From Flabesymbios commensalis (Eukaryota; Annelida; Polychaeta; Terebellida; Flabelligeridae), in the NCBI GenBank assembly GCA_964017125.1, contig OZ024905.1:36116416-36180415 (forward strand): 64,000 bases of DNA, given 5' to 3'. Below, piece after piece: positions 23,581 to 35,876 of the stretch. A program made the translations under genes and the position numbers. The notes below the pieces were generated by a model. That model worked only from the letters and a program-made list of their open reading frames with translations, was not told the DNA's origin and did not search any database. Within the stretch, counting starts at the first letter, position 1; each line of letters starts with the position of its first letter.

Positions 23581-25039
23581 TACTGTGAATTAATGCAACA
23601 AACACACTTTGCTCAATATTTATCCTATGCTTGGCCAAAGTGCAGGACATTGGAGTAAAATTGTAACGTGTGTCTGGATAGTTAAATTATCCACGTGTAT
23701 GACAATTTCAGGGGTTTAGTGATAAACTCCATCTTCGTCACGTTGCTGATACTGTAGCTCAAACTAAGTTGCTCAAACGATCTTCACATAGAAAGTTATA
23801 TACTTATACTTAATCTTTGGTATTTTAAGTCACCTTAGACCTGTCGTCGTCACGACTCGCCATTAATATTGTGATATGTCAGTCTCGTTTTAGATGCATT
23901 CCTGTTCTATGAAGATTTATACTTTATGTAACAGTAAACATAATAAGGTTGTGCGTCATATCAGTCGTGCTACATATATCGTAGTACTTCATATCTGTGT
24001 GATAGCGCTAATCATAGAGAAAACGCTAATTTTATAACATTCAAAAGTGTAATATGTTTACAATTTCACTTCATTTCCAAAATTAAAAATATAAAACATC
24101 ACACACTCATAATTATCACGTCTTCTTTGCTATACAAGTATTCAAGTCTGAAATAATCCAGGCGCTTGAAATTAAGTAGTTATTCTCGGTTATTATTATG
24201 TAATTATTATTATGTTGTGACTCAAGCCTCATATCACAATATTGATAAACGTGTCTCTGTATCCGCGTCTAATTTTCTATAACTTCGAATAATAATTTTA
24301 AAAATATTCTTTAAAAAAACCCAGGCAGGGGGGGGGGGTCACATACGCTTTTTTACACATAACAGCACTTCCCGACATGCACAGCAGCGGATTTGGGCGC
24401 GCACATGTAGGAATCATGTGACTGTCAGAAAGTGATACAATTAGCTCTATTGGGGACACGGAAACCGAGGAAGACGTGGTTATCAGGTTATGGCTGTGTT
24501 TTTGTTGATGATGTCTTAAATAGCTTTATAACGAGAACGCACACAGAGTAAGGATGTCAAGTGTTTTTTGTTTGATCGAGGGACTTGTTCCCGTAGAGTG
24601 TTCTTCTCTCGTGATAGAGAGGAGGTAATAATCATGACGTCATCATGTCATAGCGTGATGGCGCCATGAAGAACAACTGTAATGATAATTACCCCTTGAC
24701 AATCAGGAAGGTTACATAATAATTTACATTTAATGCCACTTTTGAAATCTTAAGCTACCTCTTTTTATCTATCTGAGCGAAACGATAAATGATCCTTCGC
24801 ACATAAATGTCTTGATCTAGTTTTTGGAGGGATAAATGGCGGGAAGATCTGGTGACTTTATTTGGATATTTTTGAGCGAACCCATCAGAAGCTACAATAT
24901 GACTGTGAGTGTTATCCAAACTCTTGTGCATTCAGGACGTGTGTTGGCACAACGGGTCCGTCTTTGATTTTAGGACCACAGGACTACCCAATTCCCTATG
25001 ATTTAGTTTTGTACATGTCAGTTTGACGTCAATCTGACT
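23581..25039. other. No gene seen
   Basis: AT-rich sequence with a G homopolymer near 24,328-24,338 and short frames only. No repeat family was recognised. Confidence 0.45.
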
Positions 25040-25130
25040 GACAAGAGGTCATGTCTAATGTGGGATTCGAACCATCTGGATTTCTGCCCGCAGATCTAAA
25101 AATATTCCCACTGTGACTTAAATGTTTCAT
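25040..25130 (-). mobile_element. Possible tRNA-like SINE remnant
   Basis: On the minus strand GGTTCGAATCCCAC (about 25,073-25,060) is an excellent B box with a closing acceptor-like end, and GTGGGAA lies about 40 nt before it. The distance is too short for a full tRNA, and the A box is weak. It may be a decayed SINE head or chance. Confidence 0.3.
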
Positions 25131-25702
25131 TTTTAATGTTGAATGACATGCAATCAGAGCGGAATCTTTTACCGTGTTAGCCATGAATTTTGCTCCGAAC
25201 AACAGTTTGATTGATACAAAACGGAGATATATTAGGTATAAAAATGCATGGGATGTAGGCCATGTCCCATTTAGAGTATTTCATCACTAACTGTAATCAA
25301 GGAGTCTCGATTCCTTGCTGTAATCTAGGACGTGTTGGTTATAATCCTGATACTTCCATCAACTACTACGGTATAACCCCCTTATCAGTAGTCACGCCAA
25401 TCACGTGGTGGACACCATCCAATCAGAAGATTATTTTCTCAGCTGTAGCTGAGCGCATGCGCCTGCTGTCTTAGTGATTAGCATGGTATAATCTGGCGGG
25501 CCAATTAGTTGATTAGCGGGAGGTATTTACCCGGGCTATTTACAAGTGCTGCCCCCTGGTGATGTGCTGATCGTGTAGGGTAGGGATTAGATGACCAGAT
25601 AAGGTCACCCCTGATTTACTGCATCCTGTTAACTAGCTTATAATAACCTGACAAAACAACCCGATGTTTATCTTATCGCATGACCAAATTGTTTACTTGC
25701 CC

Positions 25703-25792
25703 CTTACAGTGCGGGGATCGATTTTTGACATCAGAATCGGACGTCTGTTGACGTCAGATTCTGATGTCTAAATATGATCCCCGCACTGTAAG
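25703..25792. repeat. Foldback palindrome, about 90 bp
   Basis: The arms pair outward from GACGTC/GACGTC (about 25,741-25,756). They include GACATCAGAATC and, at the outer end, CTTACAGTGCGGGGATC with its exact complement. A few mismatches and bulges lie between. Confidence 0.75.
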
Positions 25793-25933
25793 AGTCAAAA
25801 TATATTTCTAATGGCCGGAGACCCATGACAAAGGTATTCAAATAAATCAGGAAGAGCTAACTAAGACATTTATGATGATTACAAATTAAATGGTCTCCAT
25901 GGTTTATATAAACATATTTCAGCGCTTTTAGGG

Positions 25934-26141
25934 TTAACCCTTTAAGCCCTCACGATGCATTAAAGCATCATCTTACATCCCTGAAAACAGACCTAATTCT
26001 CCAACAACCAAGGGTTTTAGATTGGAAATTTCAATGAAACTGGTTTACCAATACGTGGTAATTTTTTTTAGTTTTTAAACCACATCAAATCATCTTCATC
26101 CACTACAAGTCGAGAATTGCGACCAGGCCTGAAAGGGTTAA
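25934..26141 (+). mobile_element. piggyBac-type MITE, second family
   Basis: It is bounded by TTAACCCTTTAAGCCC on the left and GGCCTGAAAGGGTTAA on the right, so it shares the TTAA target and CCCTTT start. The 200-bp interior is unrelated to the 245-bp family and lacks its hairpin. A short GATGCATTAAAGCATC palindrome lies near 25,952-25,967. It is separated by 12 bp (a partial AGGGTTGAAGGG repeat) from the next MITE. Confidence 0.65.
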
Positions 26142-26153
26142 AGGGTTGAAGGG

Positions 26154-26398
26154 TTAACCCATTAACCGCCAAATTATTCAATTGGAATTTTCACCCACTT
26201 TAAGTTGTGTCTCGCTGACGCGATCACAACTTCAAGTGAGTGAAAATTATTCAGATTAGACAAAATGGAGGTCAACTGTTTCCAAATATTGCTGATTGAT
26301 GTCATATATTATCTTTAACATGTTTAAAAGGTGGTACTTAATGTGCTAATAAAAAATGACAACCCGAATATATGAGATACCGGCGGTTAAAGGGTTAA
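26154..26398 (+). mobile_element. piggyBac-type MITE
   Basis: A full-length copy of the 245-bp family with intact TTAA at both ends. The hairpin has one lost base in the right arm (GATCACAACTTC) and one change in the left arm (CTTTAAGTTGTG). Confidence 0.88.
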
Positions 26399-26456
26399 GA
26401 GCTAATCACGCCTACAGCCATGTTCAACCTTTTTATTTTCCCTTACAACAAAAATT

Positions 26457-26560
26457 AAATGAATCGAGCTTTAGGCCACTTGTGTGCATATACAGGTTAG
26501 ATTGGAGGCTTGAGGCCGAGCACGCTACGTCTCGGTCACGGAGGCTCCCCACACTACTGA
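26457..26560 (-). mobile_element. SINE body fragment
   Basis: It matches the SINE at 14.2-14.5 kb. AATGAATC, TTTAGGCCACTTGTGTGCAT and, further right, GGTCACGGAGGCTCC occur in the same order. The tRNA-like head is missing, so it is a truncated or decayed copy. Confidence 0.6.
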
Positions 26561-27178
26561 GTACCTTAGAACAAGAAAACGTGAATGGGGATTACATTTG
26601 TGTGACTAGGATTTTATAGAAGTGAATTTCAGTCTGTCGCAATGCTATATTACGCTATTTTTATTTAGATCTAATGCCTAAAACATGTTAGGACAATGAG
26701 ACTTAAACTCACGACAGATATTTTCAAATTTAGTCATCGCCATATTCAATTAAGTGAAACGTCAGGGGGGAATCTAATTCAAACTAGAAGCATCATATAA
26801 TTCTACGGTCTTGTATCAGGGCTACACTCTAAAAAACTCTGCACGATATATCGTGTAGACCAAGAATGTTACATAGACTGACTTTACTTGTGATCAGGGT
26901 ACGTAAAATTTATTTGAAATTGATTATTATCTCTTTTATATATATATCTTGTTTGATAAGAGTTATACTGTTATAAGGAATGTTGTGGGCGGCGGTGGAT
27001 CAGAGTATGTGAGTGAGATCTAGACAGATATTGACTTTATCAGAGGTATGCCGCTAGTTTTTCCAGAGTGTCCGCCTTGACATATCCATGCAGCTGACTA
27101 GATTCACTAGTGATCAAAGCCGTCCATAATCCCCAATCCGTGCTCATTTCATTCACATTCTCAATCACGTATAAACAT
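26561..27178. other. No gene seen
   Basis: AT-rich sequence with an ACGATATATCGT palindrome near 26,843. No ORF of interest. Confidence 0.45.
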
Positions 27179-27425
27179 TTAACCATTTAACCGCTGGTGC
27201 CGTCCATATTCGTTTATTACATTTATTATTAGCACATTACATATCAGCTTTTAAACATGTTAAAGATAAAAAGTGACATTAATCAGCAAGATATGACATT
27301 TGTTGACCCCCATTTTGTCAAATCTGAATAATTTTCACTCACTTGAAGTTGTGGATCGCGTCAGCGAGACACAACTTTAAGTGGGTGAAAATTCTAAGTC
27401 AATAATTTGACAGCTAAAGGGTTAA
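27179..27425 (-). mobile_element. piggyBac-type MITE, inverted
   Basis: A family copy in minus orientation: the left end carries CCATTTAACCGC next to TTAA and the right end CAGCTAAAGGG with TTAA. Both TIRs have substitutions and the copy looks older than its neighbours. The hairpin loop reads GATCGCGTCAGCGAGA in this orientation. Confidence 0.85.
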
Positions 27426-28127
27426 ATCTATTATTATATGTGAAAGTGTGCTGTACTAGAAACTAAGACTAGCAGATAACATTTAAAACTTAGTACAGTT
27501 TCAAACTTTCTCCTAAACAAATCCGTTTATTTGAAACGATTTTCAATAATTTCACAGAGTTTGAATGGCCAAAGATATATTCTAGTACTTCTTGGAGCTT
27601 TGATAATTACTACATGTTTAAAATCAAATCAGTCTCAGCATGACGTTCATGAGCACAGTAACCGGCCTCCCCCTGGAAAAATATGAGAAATGATCATTTT
27701 CATGCATTTCTTGCTTTCTATGAAACTTTTGGAAAACCAAGGTGGATATAAACATGCACACTATGGTTACTCATAAACGCTATCAGCTTTGTCTACTTAG
27801 CCATTATAAGTTTGATGTAAATCATCATTCAATCGCCCGTTATAGAGAGGGTTGTGCCATGTATGTCTCACAAAGAGTCGGGGCCAGTAACATAATTATA
27901 TGGGAAGGTAATGTCAACTTATTATAGAAGGCCATTAGCTTTCAAAACATGAATTCATTGACAATATGTATAATATTGATATACTAGTATATATATTTGT
28001 AACTGTTAAGAGAGCATTGCAAATCATAATGTAACAATAAATAGCAGTATGTTTATCTCGTAAAACATAATAAATACAACACTCTCTGGGTACTGGTGTA
28101 GTGATATCATTTCTTTGAGTGTGAAGG
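27426..28127. other. No gene seen
   Basis: AT-rich, short frames only. Confidence 0.45.
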
Positions 28128-28372
28128 TTAACCCTTTAACCGCCAAATTATTTAATCTGAATTTTCCCTCACTTGAAGTTGTGTCTCGCTGACGCGATCC
28201 ACAATTTCAAGTAATCGAAAATTATTCAGATTTGACAAAATGGAGGTAAATTGTTTTCAAATATGGCTGATTGATGTCACATTTTATCTTTAACGTGTTT
28301 AAAAAGTGGTACTTAATGTGCTAATAAAAATAAAAACCCGAATATATGCTGCACCGGCGGTTAAAGGGTTAA
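28128..28372 (+). mobile_element. piggyBac-type MITE
   Basis: A full-length copy with TTAA on both sides and intact 13-bp TIRs. The right hairpin arm has several changes (CACAATTTCAAGTAATCG), so pairing is weaker than in other copies. Confidence 0.88.
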
Positions 28373-29650
28373 GGCCACATTCTGAGCTGCTAAGAGGGAA
28401 ATGCCGGCCGTTTATGGCGCGTATTAAGACGCCGGTGGTCTTTCTTCTTGGTCTATTGTGTCAACAGCGGCTACACTGGTGACAAACCTGTAAGAATAAC
28501 ACGTTTGTGTGACGACAATGCTGACTACACGATACAGATCTCTACACACCGGATATATATCAACAGCGCAGACGCAACAACGGTGGAAAACTATACCGGT
28601 ATTATTCTCAGACGATTCTCTGATAGAAAACAGGAGGGCAAAAGAGGGAATTAAGTTTTTTGAAAAGGAATAGTTCATTTTAGGGTCAGACTGCAAATTA
28701 AAAACCATCATTTATGACGATTTTATTATAGCAAACATAGACTGATATTAAATACTATAATATAATTCATTTAAATAAAGAGGATATATAGACTACAGTA
28801 GACCAAATGTATGACCAATAAAAATTATAAGAGAATTACACCATGATCACTTATTTATATGATAAATCACATTATAAATATGCTGTGTCCATGTATCCAA
28901 GTATAGTCATACAGAAAATATAATGAGGTGGGAGAGGCGGTGATTGGTCCGACAACCCAGAAGCTATTGGGTTTATTTTTTGTGACGCCCCATTATATTT
29001 AAAAGGTCCACTAGTCAGTCAGGAGGCTTGCCAGTATCCAGAAAACCCGCTAGTCAAAAATCATTTTGCGAAATGGAGAAATCGTGATTGGTGCCTGTGA
29101 ACATGGTGAAGGAAAAACAAGTGAGGAATCTACCGCAGCCGGTACCATTCCTCAATCTCATCCTGTGTCAAATCTGCCTGTGTGTGCATATATATATAGG
29201 CCTATATACATGATATAATATTGTTCAAAGTGCAGTGATGCCTATGGTATAGGCTACTGTGTAGGCCTTCTATAAAAAAACTGTTTGTGTCTTTATAAAA
29301 TGGTAGTGCACAGTCTTGACTTCGGCTTTTTCCTGTCGCGGTATTGCCACAATGTGCAGCAAGGGACGCTAAGCCACATTCACTCAGGATATTGTACGGG
29401 GTGGAGGACTCCCCCCCCTCCCCCCCCCCCCTTGAAACGACACACAAATAAAAACCTGTAAAGTAGTTGTTTTTAACTAAATATAATGATTTGTTATCCA
29501 CATTTGAAGGCGGAACATCATGTGATATCCCCAGAGACTGCCTAACCAGGGATATCCCCTGATCCTACATTAACAGCTTGTACTTAAAAAGTAAGCACAA
29601 TATATCAGTATCACAAGTATACGTGCTCTGAATCGCCAGGAGAAATAATT
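28373..29650. other. No supported gene
   Basis: Overlapping short frames at 28,424-28,711 on both strands have no recognisable domain. A C homopolymer lies near 29,409-29,432. Confidence 0.4.
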
Positions 29651-29895
29651 TTAACCCTTTACCGCCAAATTATTCAATCTGAGTTTTCACCCACTTGAAG
29701 TTGTGTCTCGCTGACGCAATCCACAACTTCAAGTGAGTGAAAATTATTCAGATTTGACAAAATGCAGGACAACTGCTTTTAAATATTGCTGATTAATGTG
29801 ACATTTTATATTTAACATGTTTGAAAGGTGGTATTTATTGTGCTAATAAAAAATGAAAACCCGAATATATGCGACACCGGCGGTTAAAGGGTTAA
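29651..29895 (+). mobile_element. piggyBac-type MITE
   Basis: A full-length copy with one base missing in the left TIR (CCCTTTACCGCC) and an intact right TIR, with TTAA at both ends. The central hairpin is intact. It pairs with the inverted copy at 30,022. Confidence 0.88.
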
Positions 29896-30021
29896 ACGGA
29901 TTTAACCCGAATGGTGGATCAATGCCGAGCCAGTGCAGGATCCACGTCCCGTGGTGGGTGTGCATTATATCGATGTGGGATCTTCAATCGTGCCGGGTAA
30001 ATCATTAACAGGGTTTGCCCT

Positions 30022-30268
30022 TTAATACTTTAACCGCCAGTGCCGCATATATTCGGGTTTTCATTTTTTATTAGCACATTAAGTACCACATTTTTTAAAA
30101 TGTTAAAGATAAAAGGTGACATTAATCAGCAAGATTTGAAAAGAGTTGACCTCCATTTTGTCAAATCTGAATAATTTTCACTCACTTGAAGTTGTGGATC
30201 GCGTCAGCGAGACACAACTTCAAGTGGGTGAAAATTCCAATTGAATAATTTGGCGGTTAAAGGGTTAA
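30022..30268 (-). mobile_element. piggyBac-type MITE, inverted
   Basis: A minus-oriented copy. The left TIR is TACTTTAACCGCC beside TTAA and the right end is GGCGGTTAAAGGG with TTAA. The hairpin is intact. It is only 126 bp from an opposite copy and about 700 bp before the satellite. Confidence 0.88.
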
Positions 30269-30963
30269 TACTTTCACAATATTTATACAGCTCACGAGAT
30301 TTGCCGCTTGTCTTCCCGCATTTCCATAAACCTTCTACCTATGCCGTAACAACTTAGTAAGTTATGCGGAGGAACCGATTAACACATTAAGTACCAAAGC
30401 GGAATAATTAGCATATGAAGACTATTTTTCTGGGATACATTGCTTGCAATTATATGTATGTATCTTTAATGTATAATTAACGTATAATTTATTTATAATA
30501 TTATACATTATAATATGTTATAATATATATGACGTGATATTATATCGAACTAAAATTAGCACAACTGAATCCTTTTCTGTTTTGACTTTATGATCGCACA
30601 ATTTGTGTCACTGACACATTTACAATCATGTCGACGTAATACTGCGCGTGTTAAGCCCACTAATCCACACATACTCCGACTCCTTAAACCCCAAAGGTCA
30701 TCATTTGTCTTCACATAGCATTTAATCTCACTTATTTAAGTTAAACTTAATAAACATTAGTGCTACAATTAACCTAATGGTGAAAAAAGCAGAAAAACAT
30801 AAGCCACTGTTATGTTTATTGCATGGTAAGTTTTGGTGTTACTAATGAAGAGAGTCTTAGACATTCATGGGTTAATAATACAGGTGACATAACGGCCTAG
30901 TGATGCTGTAATCAAGCCTAACCAGTGACTACGGTAATAACCCAGAAAATCCTCTCTGTCGCA
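30269..30963. other. Left flank of the satellite, no gene seen
   Basis: AT-rich unique-looking sequence. The last bases before the array (CTCTCTGTCGCATCACTCG) lead directly into a degenerate first monomer. Confidence 0.5.
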
Positions 30964-32799
30964 TCACTCGTCTTGTATAGTGTTTTTCCTCGTGGATAAC
31001 TTCACTCGTCTCACAGAGTGTTCTTCCTCGTGGATCACTTTACTCGTCTTACAGAGTGTTCTTCCTCGTGGATCACTTCAGTCGTCTCACAGAGTGTTTT
31101 TCCTCGTGGATCAATTCACTCGTTTTACAGAGTGTTCTTCCTCGTGGATCATTTCACTCGTCTTACAGAGTGTTTTTCCTCGTGGATCACTTCACTCGTC
31201 TTTCAGAGTGTTCTCCCTCGTGGATCACTTCACTCGTTTTACAGAGTGTTCTTCCTCGTGGATCATTTCACTCGTCTTACAGAGTTTTTTCCTCGTGGAT
31301 CACTTCACTCGTCTTTCAGAGTGTTCTCCCTCGTGGATCACTTCACTCATCTCACAGAGTGTTCTTCCTCGTGGATCACTTCACTCGTCTCGCAGAGTGT
31401 TCTCCCTCGTGGATCACTTCACTCGTTTTACAGAGTGTTCTTCCTCGAGAATCTTCTCACTCGTCTTACAGAGTGTTTTTCCTCGTGGATCACTTCACTC
31501 GTCTCACAGAGTGTTCTCCCTCGTGGATCACTTCACTCGTTTTACAGAGTGTTCTTCCTCGTGGATCATTTCACTCGTCCTACAGAGTGTTTTTCCTCAT
31601 GGATCACTTCACTCGTCTTTCAGAGTGTTCTCCCTCGTGGATCACTTCACTCGTCTTACAGAGTGTTTTTCCTCGTGGATCACTTTACTCGTCTTGTAGA
31701 GTGTTTCTCCTCGTGGATCTCTTAACTCGTCTTACAGAGTGTTCTTCCTCGTGGATCATCTCACTCGTCTCACAGAGTGTTCTTCCTCGTGGTTCACTTC
31801 ACTCGTCTTACAGAGTGTTCTTCCTCGTGGATCTCTTCGCTCGTCTCACAGAGTGTTTTTCCTCGTGGATCACTTCACTTGTCCCACAGAGTGTTCTTCC
31901 TCGTGGATCACTTCACTCGTTTTACAGAGTGTTTTTCCTCGTGGATCACTTCACTCGTCTTACAGAGTGTTCTTCCTCGTGGATCACTTCACTCGTCTTA
32001 CAGAGTGTTCTTCCTTGTGGATCTCTTCACCTCGTCTCACAGAGTGTTCTGCCTCGTGGATCATTTCACTCGTCTCACAGAGTGTTCTTCCTCGTGGATC
32101 ACTTCACTCGTCTTACAGAGTGTTCTTCCTCGTGGATCTCTTCGCTCGTCTCACAGAGTGTTTGTCCTCGTGGATCACTTCACTCGTCTTGAAGCGTGTT
32201 CTTCCTCGTGGATCACTTCACTCGTCCTACAGAGTGTTTTTCCTCGTGAATCACTTCACTCGTCTCACAGAGTGTTCTTCCTCGTGGATCATTTTACTCG
32301 TCTCACAGAGTGTTCTCCCTCGTGGATCACTTCACTCGTCTTACAAAGTGTTCTCCCTCGTGGATCACTTCACTCGTCTTACAGAGTGTTTTTCCTCGTG
32401 GATCACTTCACTCATCTCACAGAGTGTTCTTCCTCGTGGATCACTTCACTCGTCTCGCAGAGTGTTCTCCCTTGTGGATCACTTCACTCGTTTTACAGAG
32501 TGTTCTTCCTCGTGGATCATTTCATTCGTCTTACAGAGAGTTTTTCCTCGTGGATCACTTCACTCGTCTTTCAGAGTGTCCTCCCTCGTGGATCACTTCA
32601 CTCGTCATACAGAGTGTTCTTCCTCGTGGATCACTTCACTCGTCTTACAGAGTGTTCTTCCTTGTGGATCTCTTCACCTCGTCTCACAGAGTGTTCTGCC
32701 TCGTGGATCATTTCACTCGTCTCACAGAGTGTTCTTCCTCGTTGATCACTTCACTCGTCTTACCGAGTGTTCTTCCTCGTGGATCTCTTCGCTCGTCTC

Positions 32800-35798
32800 A
32801 CAGAGTGTTTTTCCTCGTGGATCACTTCACTTGTCCCACAGAGTGTTCTTCCTCGTGGATCACTTCACTCGTTTTACAGAGTGTTTTTCCTCGTGGATCA
32901 CTTCACTCGTCTTACAGAGTGTTCTTCCTTGTGGATTACTTCACTTGTTTTACAGAGTGTTTTTCCACGTGGATCACTTCACTCGTCTTACAGAGTGTTC
33001 TTCCTCGTGGATCACTGCACTCGTCTTACAGAGTGTTTTTCCTCGTGGATCACTTCACTCGTCTTACAGAGTGTTCTACCTCGTGGATCTCTTCACTTGT
33101 CTTACAGAGTGTTCTTCCTCGTGGATCACTTCAGTCGTCTTACAGATTGTTCTTCCTGGTGGATCACATCACTCGTCTTACAGAGTGTTTTTCCTCGTGG
33201 ATCACTTCACCCGTCTTACAGAGTGTTCTTTCTCGTGGATCTCTTCACTCGTCTTACAGAGTGTTTTTCCTCGTGGATCACTTCACCCGTCTTACAGAGT
33301 GTTCTTTCTCGTGGATCTCTTCACTCGTCTTACAGAGTGTTTTTCCTCGTGGATCACTTCACCCGTCTTACAGAGTGTTCTTCCTCGTGGATATCTTCAC
33401 TCGTCTTACAGAGTGTTTTTCCTCATGGATCACTTCACCCGTCTTACAGAGTGTTTTTCCTCATGGATCTCTTCACTCGTCTTACAGAGTGTTCTTCCTC
33501 GTGGATCTCTTCGCTCGTCTCACAGAGTGTTTTTCCTCGTGGATCACTTCACTTGTCCCACAGAGTGTTCTTCCTCGTGGATCACTTCACTCGTTTTACA
33601 GAGTGCTTTTCCTCGTGGATCACTTCACTCGTCTTACAGAGTGTTCTTCCTTGTGGATTACTTCACTTGTTTTACAGAGTGTTTTTCCACGTGGATCACT
33701 TCACTCGTCTTACAGAGTGTTCTTCCTCGTGGATCACTCCACTCGTCTTACAGAGTGTTTTTCCTCGTGGATCACTTCACTCGTCTTACAGAGTGTTCTA
33801 CCTCGTGGATCTCTTCACTTGTCTTACAGAGTGTTCTTCCTCGTGGATCACTTCAGTCGTCTTACAGATTGTTCTTCCTGGTGGATCACATCACTCGTCT
33901 TACAGAGTGTTTTTCCTCGTGGATCACTTCACCCGTCTTACAGAGTGTTCTTTCTCGTGGATCTCTTCACTCGTCTTACAGAGTGTTTTTCCTCGTGGAT
34001 CACTTCACCCGTCTTACAGAGTGTTCTTCCTCGTGGATATCTTCACTCGTCTTACAGAGTGTTTTTCCTCATGGATCACTTCACCCGTCTTACAGAGTGT
34101 TTTTCCTCATGGATCTCTTCACTCGTCTTACAGAGTGTTCTTCCTCGTGGATCACTTCACTCGTTTTACAGAGTGTTCTTCCTCGTGGATCACTTCACTC
34201 GTCTTACAGAGTGTTCTTCCTCGTGGATCACTTCACTCGTCTTACAGAGTGTTCTTCCTTGTGGATCTCTTCACTCGTCTCACGGAGTGTTCTGCCTCGT
34301 GGATCATTTCACTCGTCTCACAGAGTGTTCTTCCTCGTGGATCACTTCACTCGTCTTACAGAGTGTTCTTCCTCGTGGATCTCTTCGCTCGTCTCACAGA
34401 GTGTTCTTCTTCGTGGATCACTTCACTTGTCTCACAGAGTGTTCTTCCTCGTGGATCACTTCACTCGTCTCACACAGTGTTCTTCCTCGTGGATCACTTC
34501 ACTCGTCTTACAGAGTGTTCTTCCTCGTGGATTACTTCACTTGTTTTACAGAGTGTTTTTCCTCGTGGATCACTTCACTCGTCTTACAGAGTGTTCTTCC
34601 TCGTGGATCACTTCACTCGTCTTACAGAGTGTTTTTCCTCGTGGATCACTTCACTCGTCTTACAGAGTGTTCTACCTCGTGGATCTCTTCACTTGTCTTA
34701 CAGAGTGTTCTTCCTCGTGGATCACTTCAGTCGTCTTACAGATTGTTCTTCCTGGTGGATCACATCACTCGTCTTACAGAGTGTTTTTCCTCGTGGATCA
34801 CTTCACCCGTCTTACAGAGTGTTCTTTCTCGTGGATCTCTTCACTCGTCTTACAGAGTGTTCTTCCTCGTGGATCTCTTCACTCGTCTTACAGAGTGTTT
34901 TTCCTCGTGGATCACTTCACCCGTCTTACAGAGTGTTCTTCCTCGTGGATCACTTCACTTGTCTTACAGAGTGTTCTTCCTCGTGGATCACTTCACTGTC
35001 TTACAGAGTGTTCTTCCTCGTGGATCACTTCACTCGTCTCACAGAGTGTTCTTCCTCGTGGATCACTTCACTCGTCTTACAGAGTGTTCTTCCTCGTGGA
35101 TCTCTTCGCTCGTCTCACAGAGTGTTCTTCCTCGTGGATCATTTCACTCGTCTCACAGAGTGTTCTTCCTCGTGGATCATTTCACTCGTCTCACAGAGTG
35201 TTTTTCCTCGTGGATCACTTCACTCGTCTCACAGAGTGTTCTTCCTCGTTTATCATTTCACTCGTTTCACAGAGTGTTTTTCCTCGTGGATCACTTCACT
35301 CGTCTTACAGAGTGTTCTTCCTCGTGGATCACTTCACTCGTCTTACAGAGTGTTCTTCCTCGTGGATCTCTTCGCTCGTCTCACAGAGTGTTCTTCCTCG
35401 TGGATCATTTCACTCGTCTCACAGAGTGTTTTTCCTCGTGGATCACTTCACTCGTCTCACAGAGTGTTCTTCCTCGTGGATCATTTCACTCGTTTCACAG
35501 AGTGTTTTTCCTCGTGGATCACTTCACTCGTCTTACAGAGTGTTCTTTCTCGTGGATCACTTTACTCGTCTTACAGAGTGTTCTTCCTTGTGGATCTCTT
35601 CACTCGTCTCACGGAGTGTTCTGCCTCGTGGATCATTTCACTCGTCTCACAGAGTGTTCTTCCTCGTGGATCACTTCACTCGTCTTACAGAGTGTTCTTC
35701 CTCGTGGATCTCTTCGCTCGTCTCACAGAGTGTTCTTCTTCGTGGATCACTTCACTTGTCTCACAGAGTGTTCTTCCTCGTGGATCACTTCACTCGTC
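32800..35798 (+). repeat. Higher-order repeat, copy 1 (offset 3,077 bp)
   Basis: A block of about 79 monomers that recurs 3,077 bp downstream. Shared private variants keep that spacing: TTGTCCC at 32,831, TTCTACC at 33,074, 33,796 and 34,670, the 37-bp monomer at 34,994, TATCATTT at 35,251 and ACGGAG at 35,611. Within it a 722-bp (19-monomer) sub-duplication is visible. Confidence 0.88.
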
Positions 35799-35876
35799 TT
35801 ACAGAGTGTTCTTCCTCGTGGATCTCTTCGCTCGTCTCACAGAGTGTTCTTCTTCGTGGATCACTTCACTTGTCTC

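Noticed and set aside
17684-30268. GGGTTAA/TTAACCC runs as interstitial telomere repeats
   Set aside because: They are single motifs at MITE ends, not tandem TTAGGG arrays.
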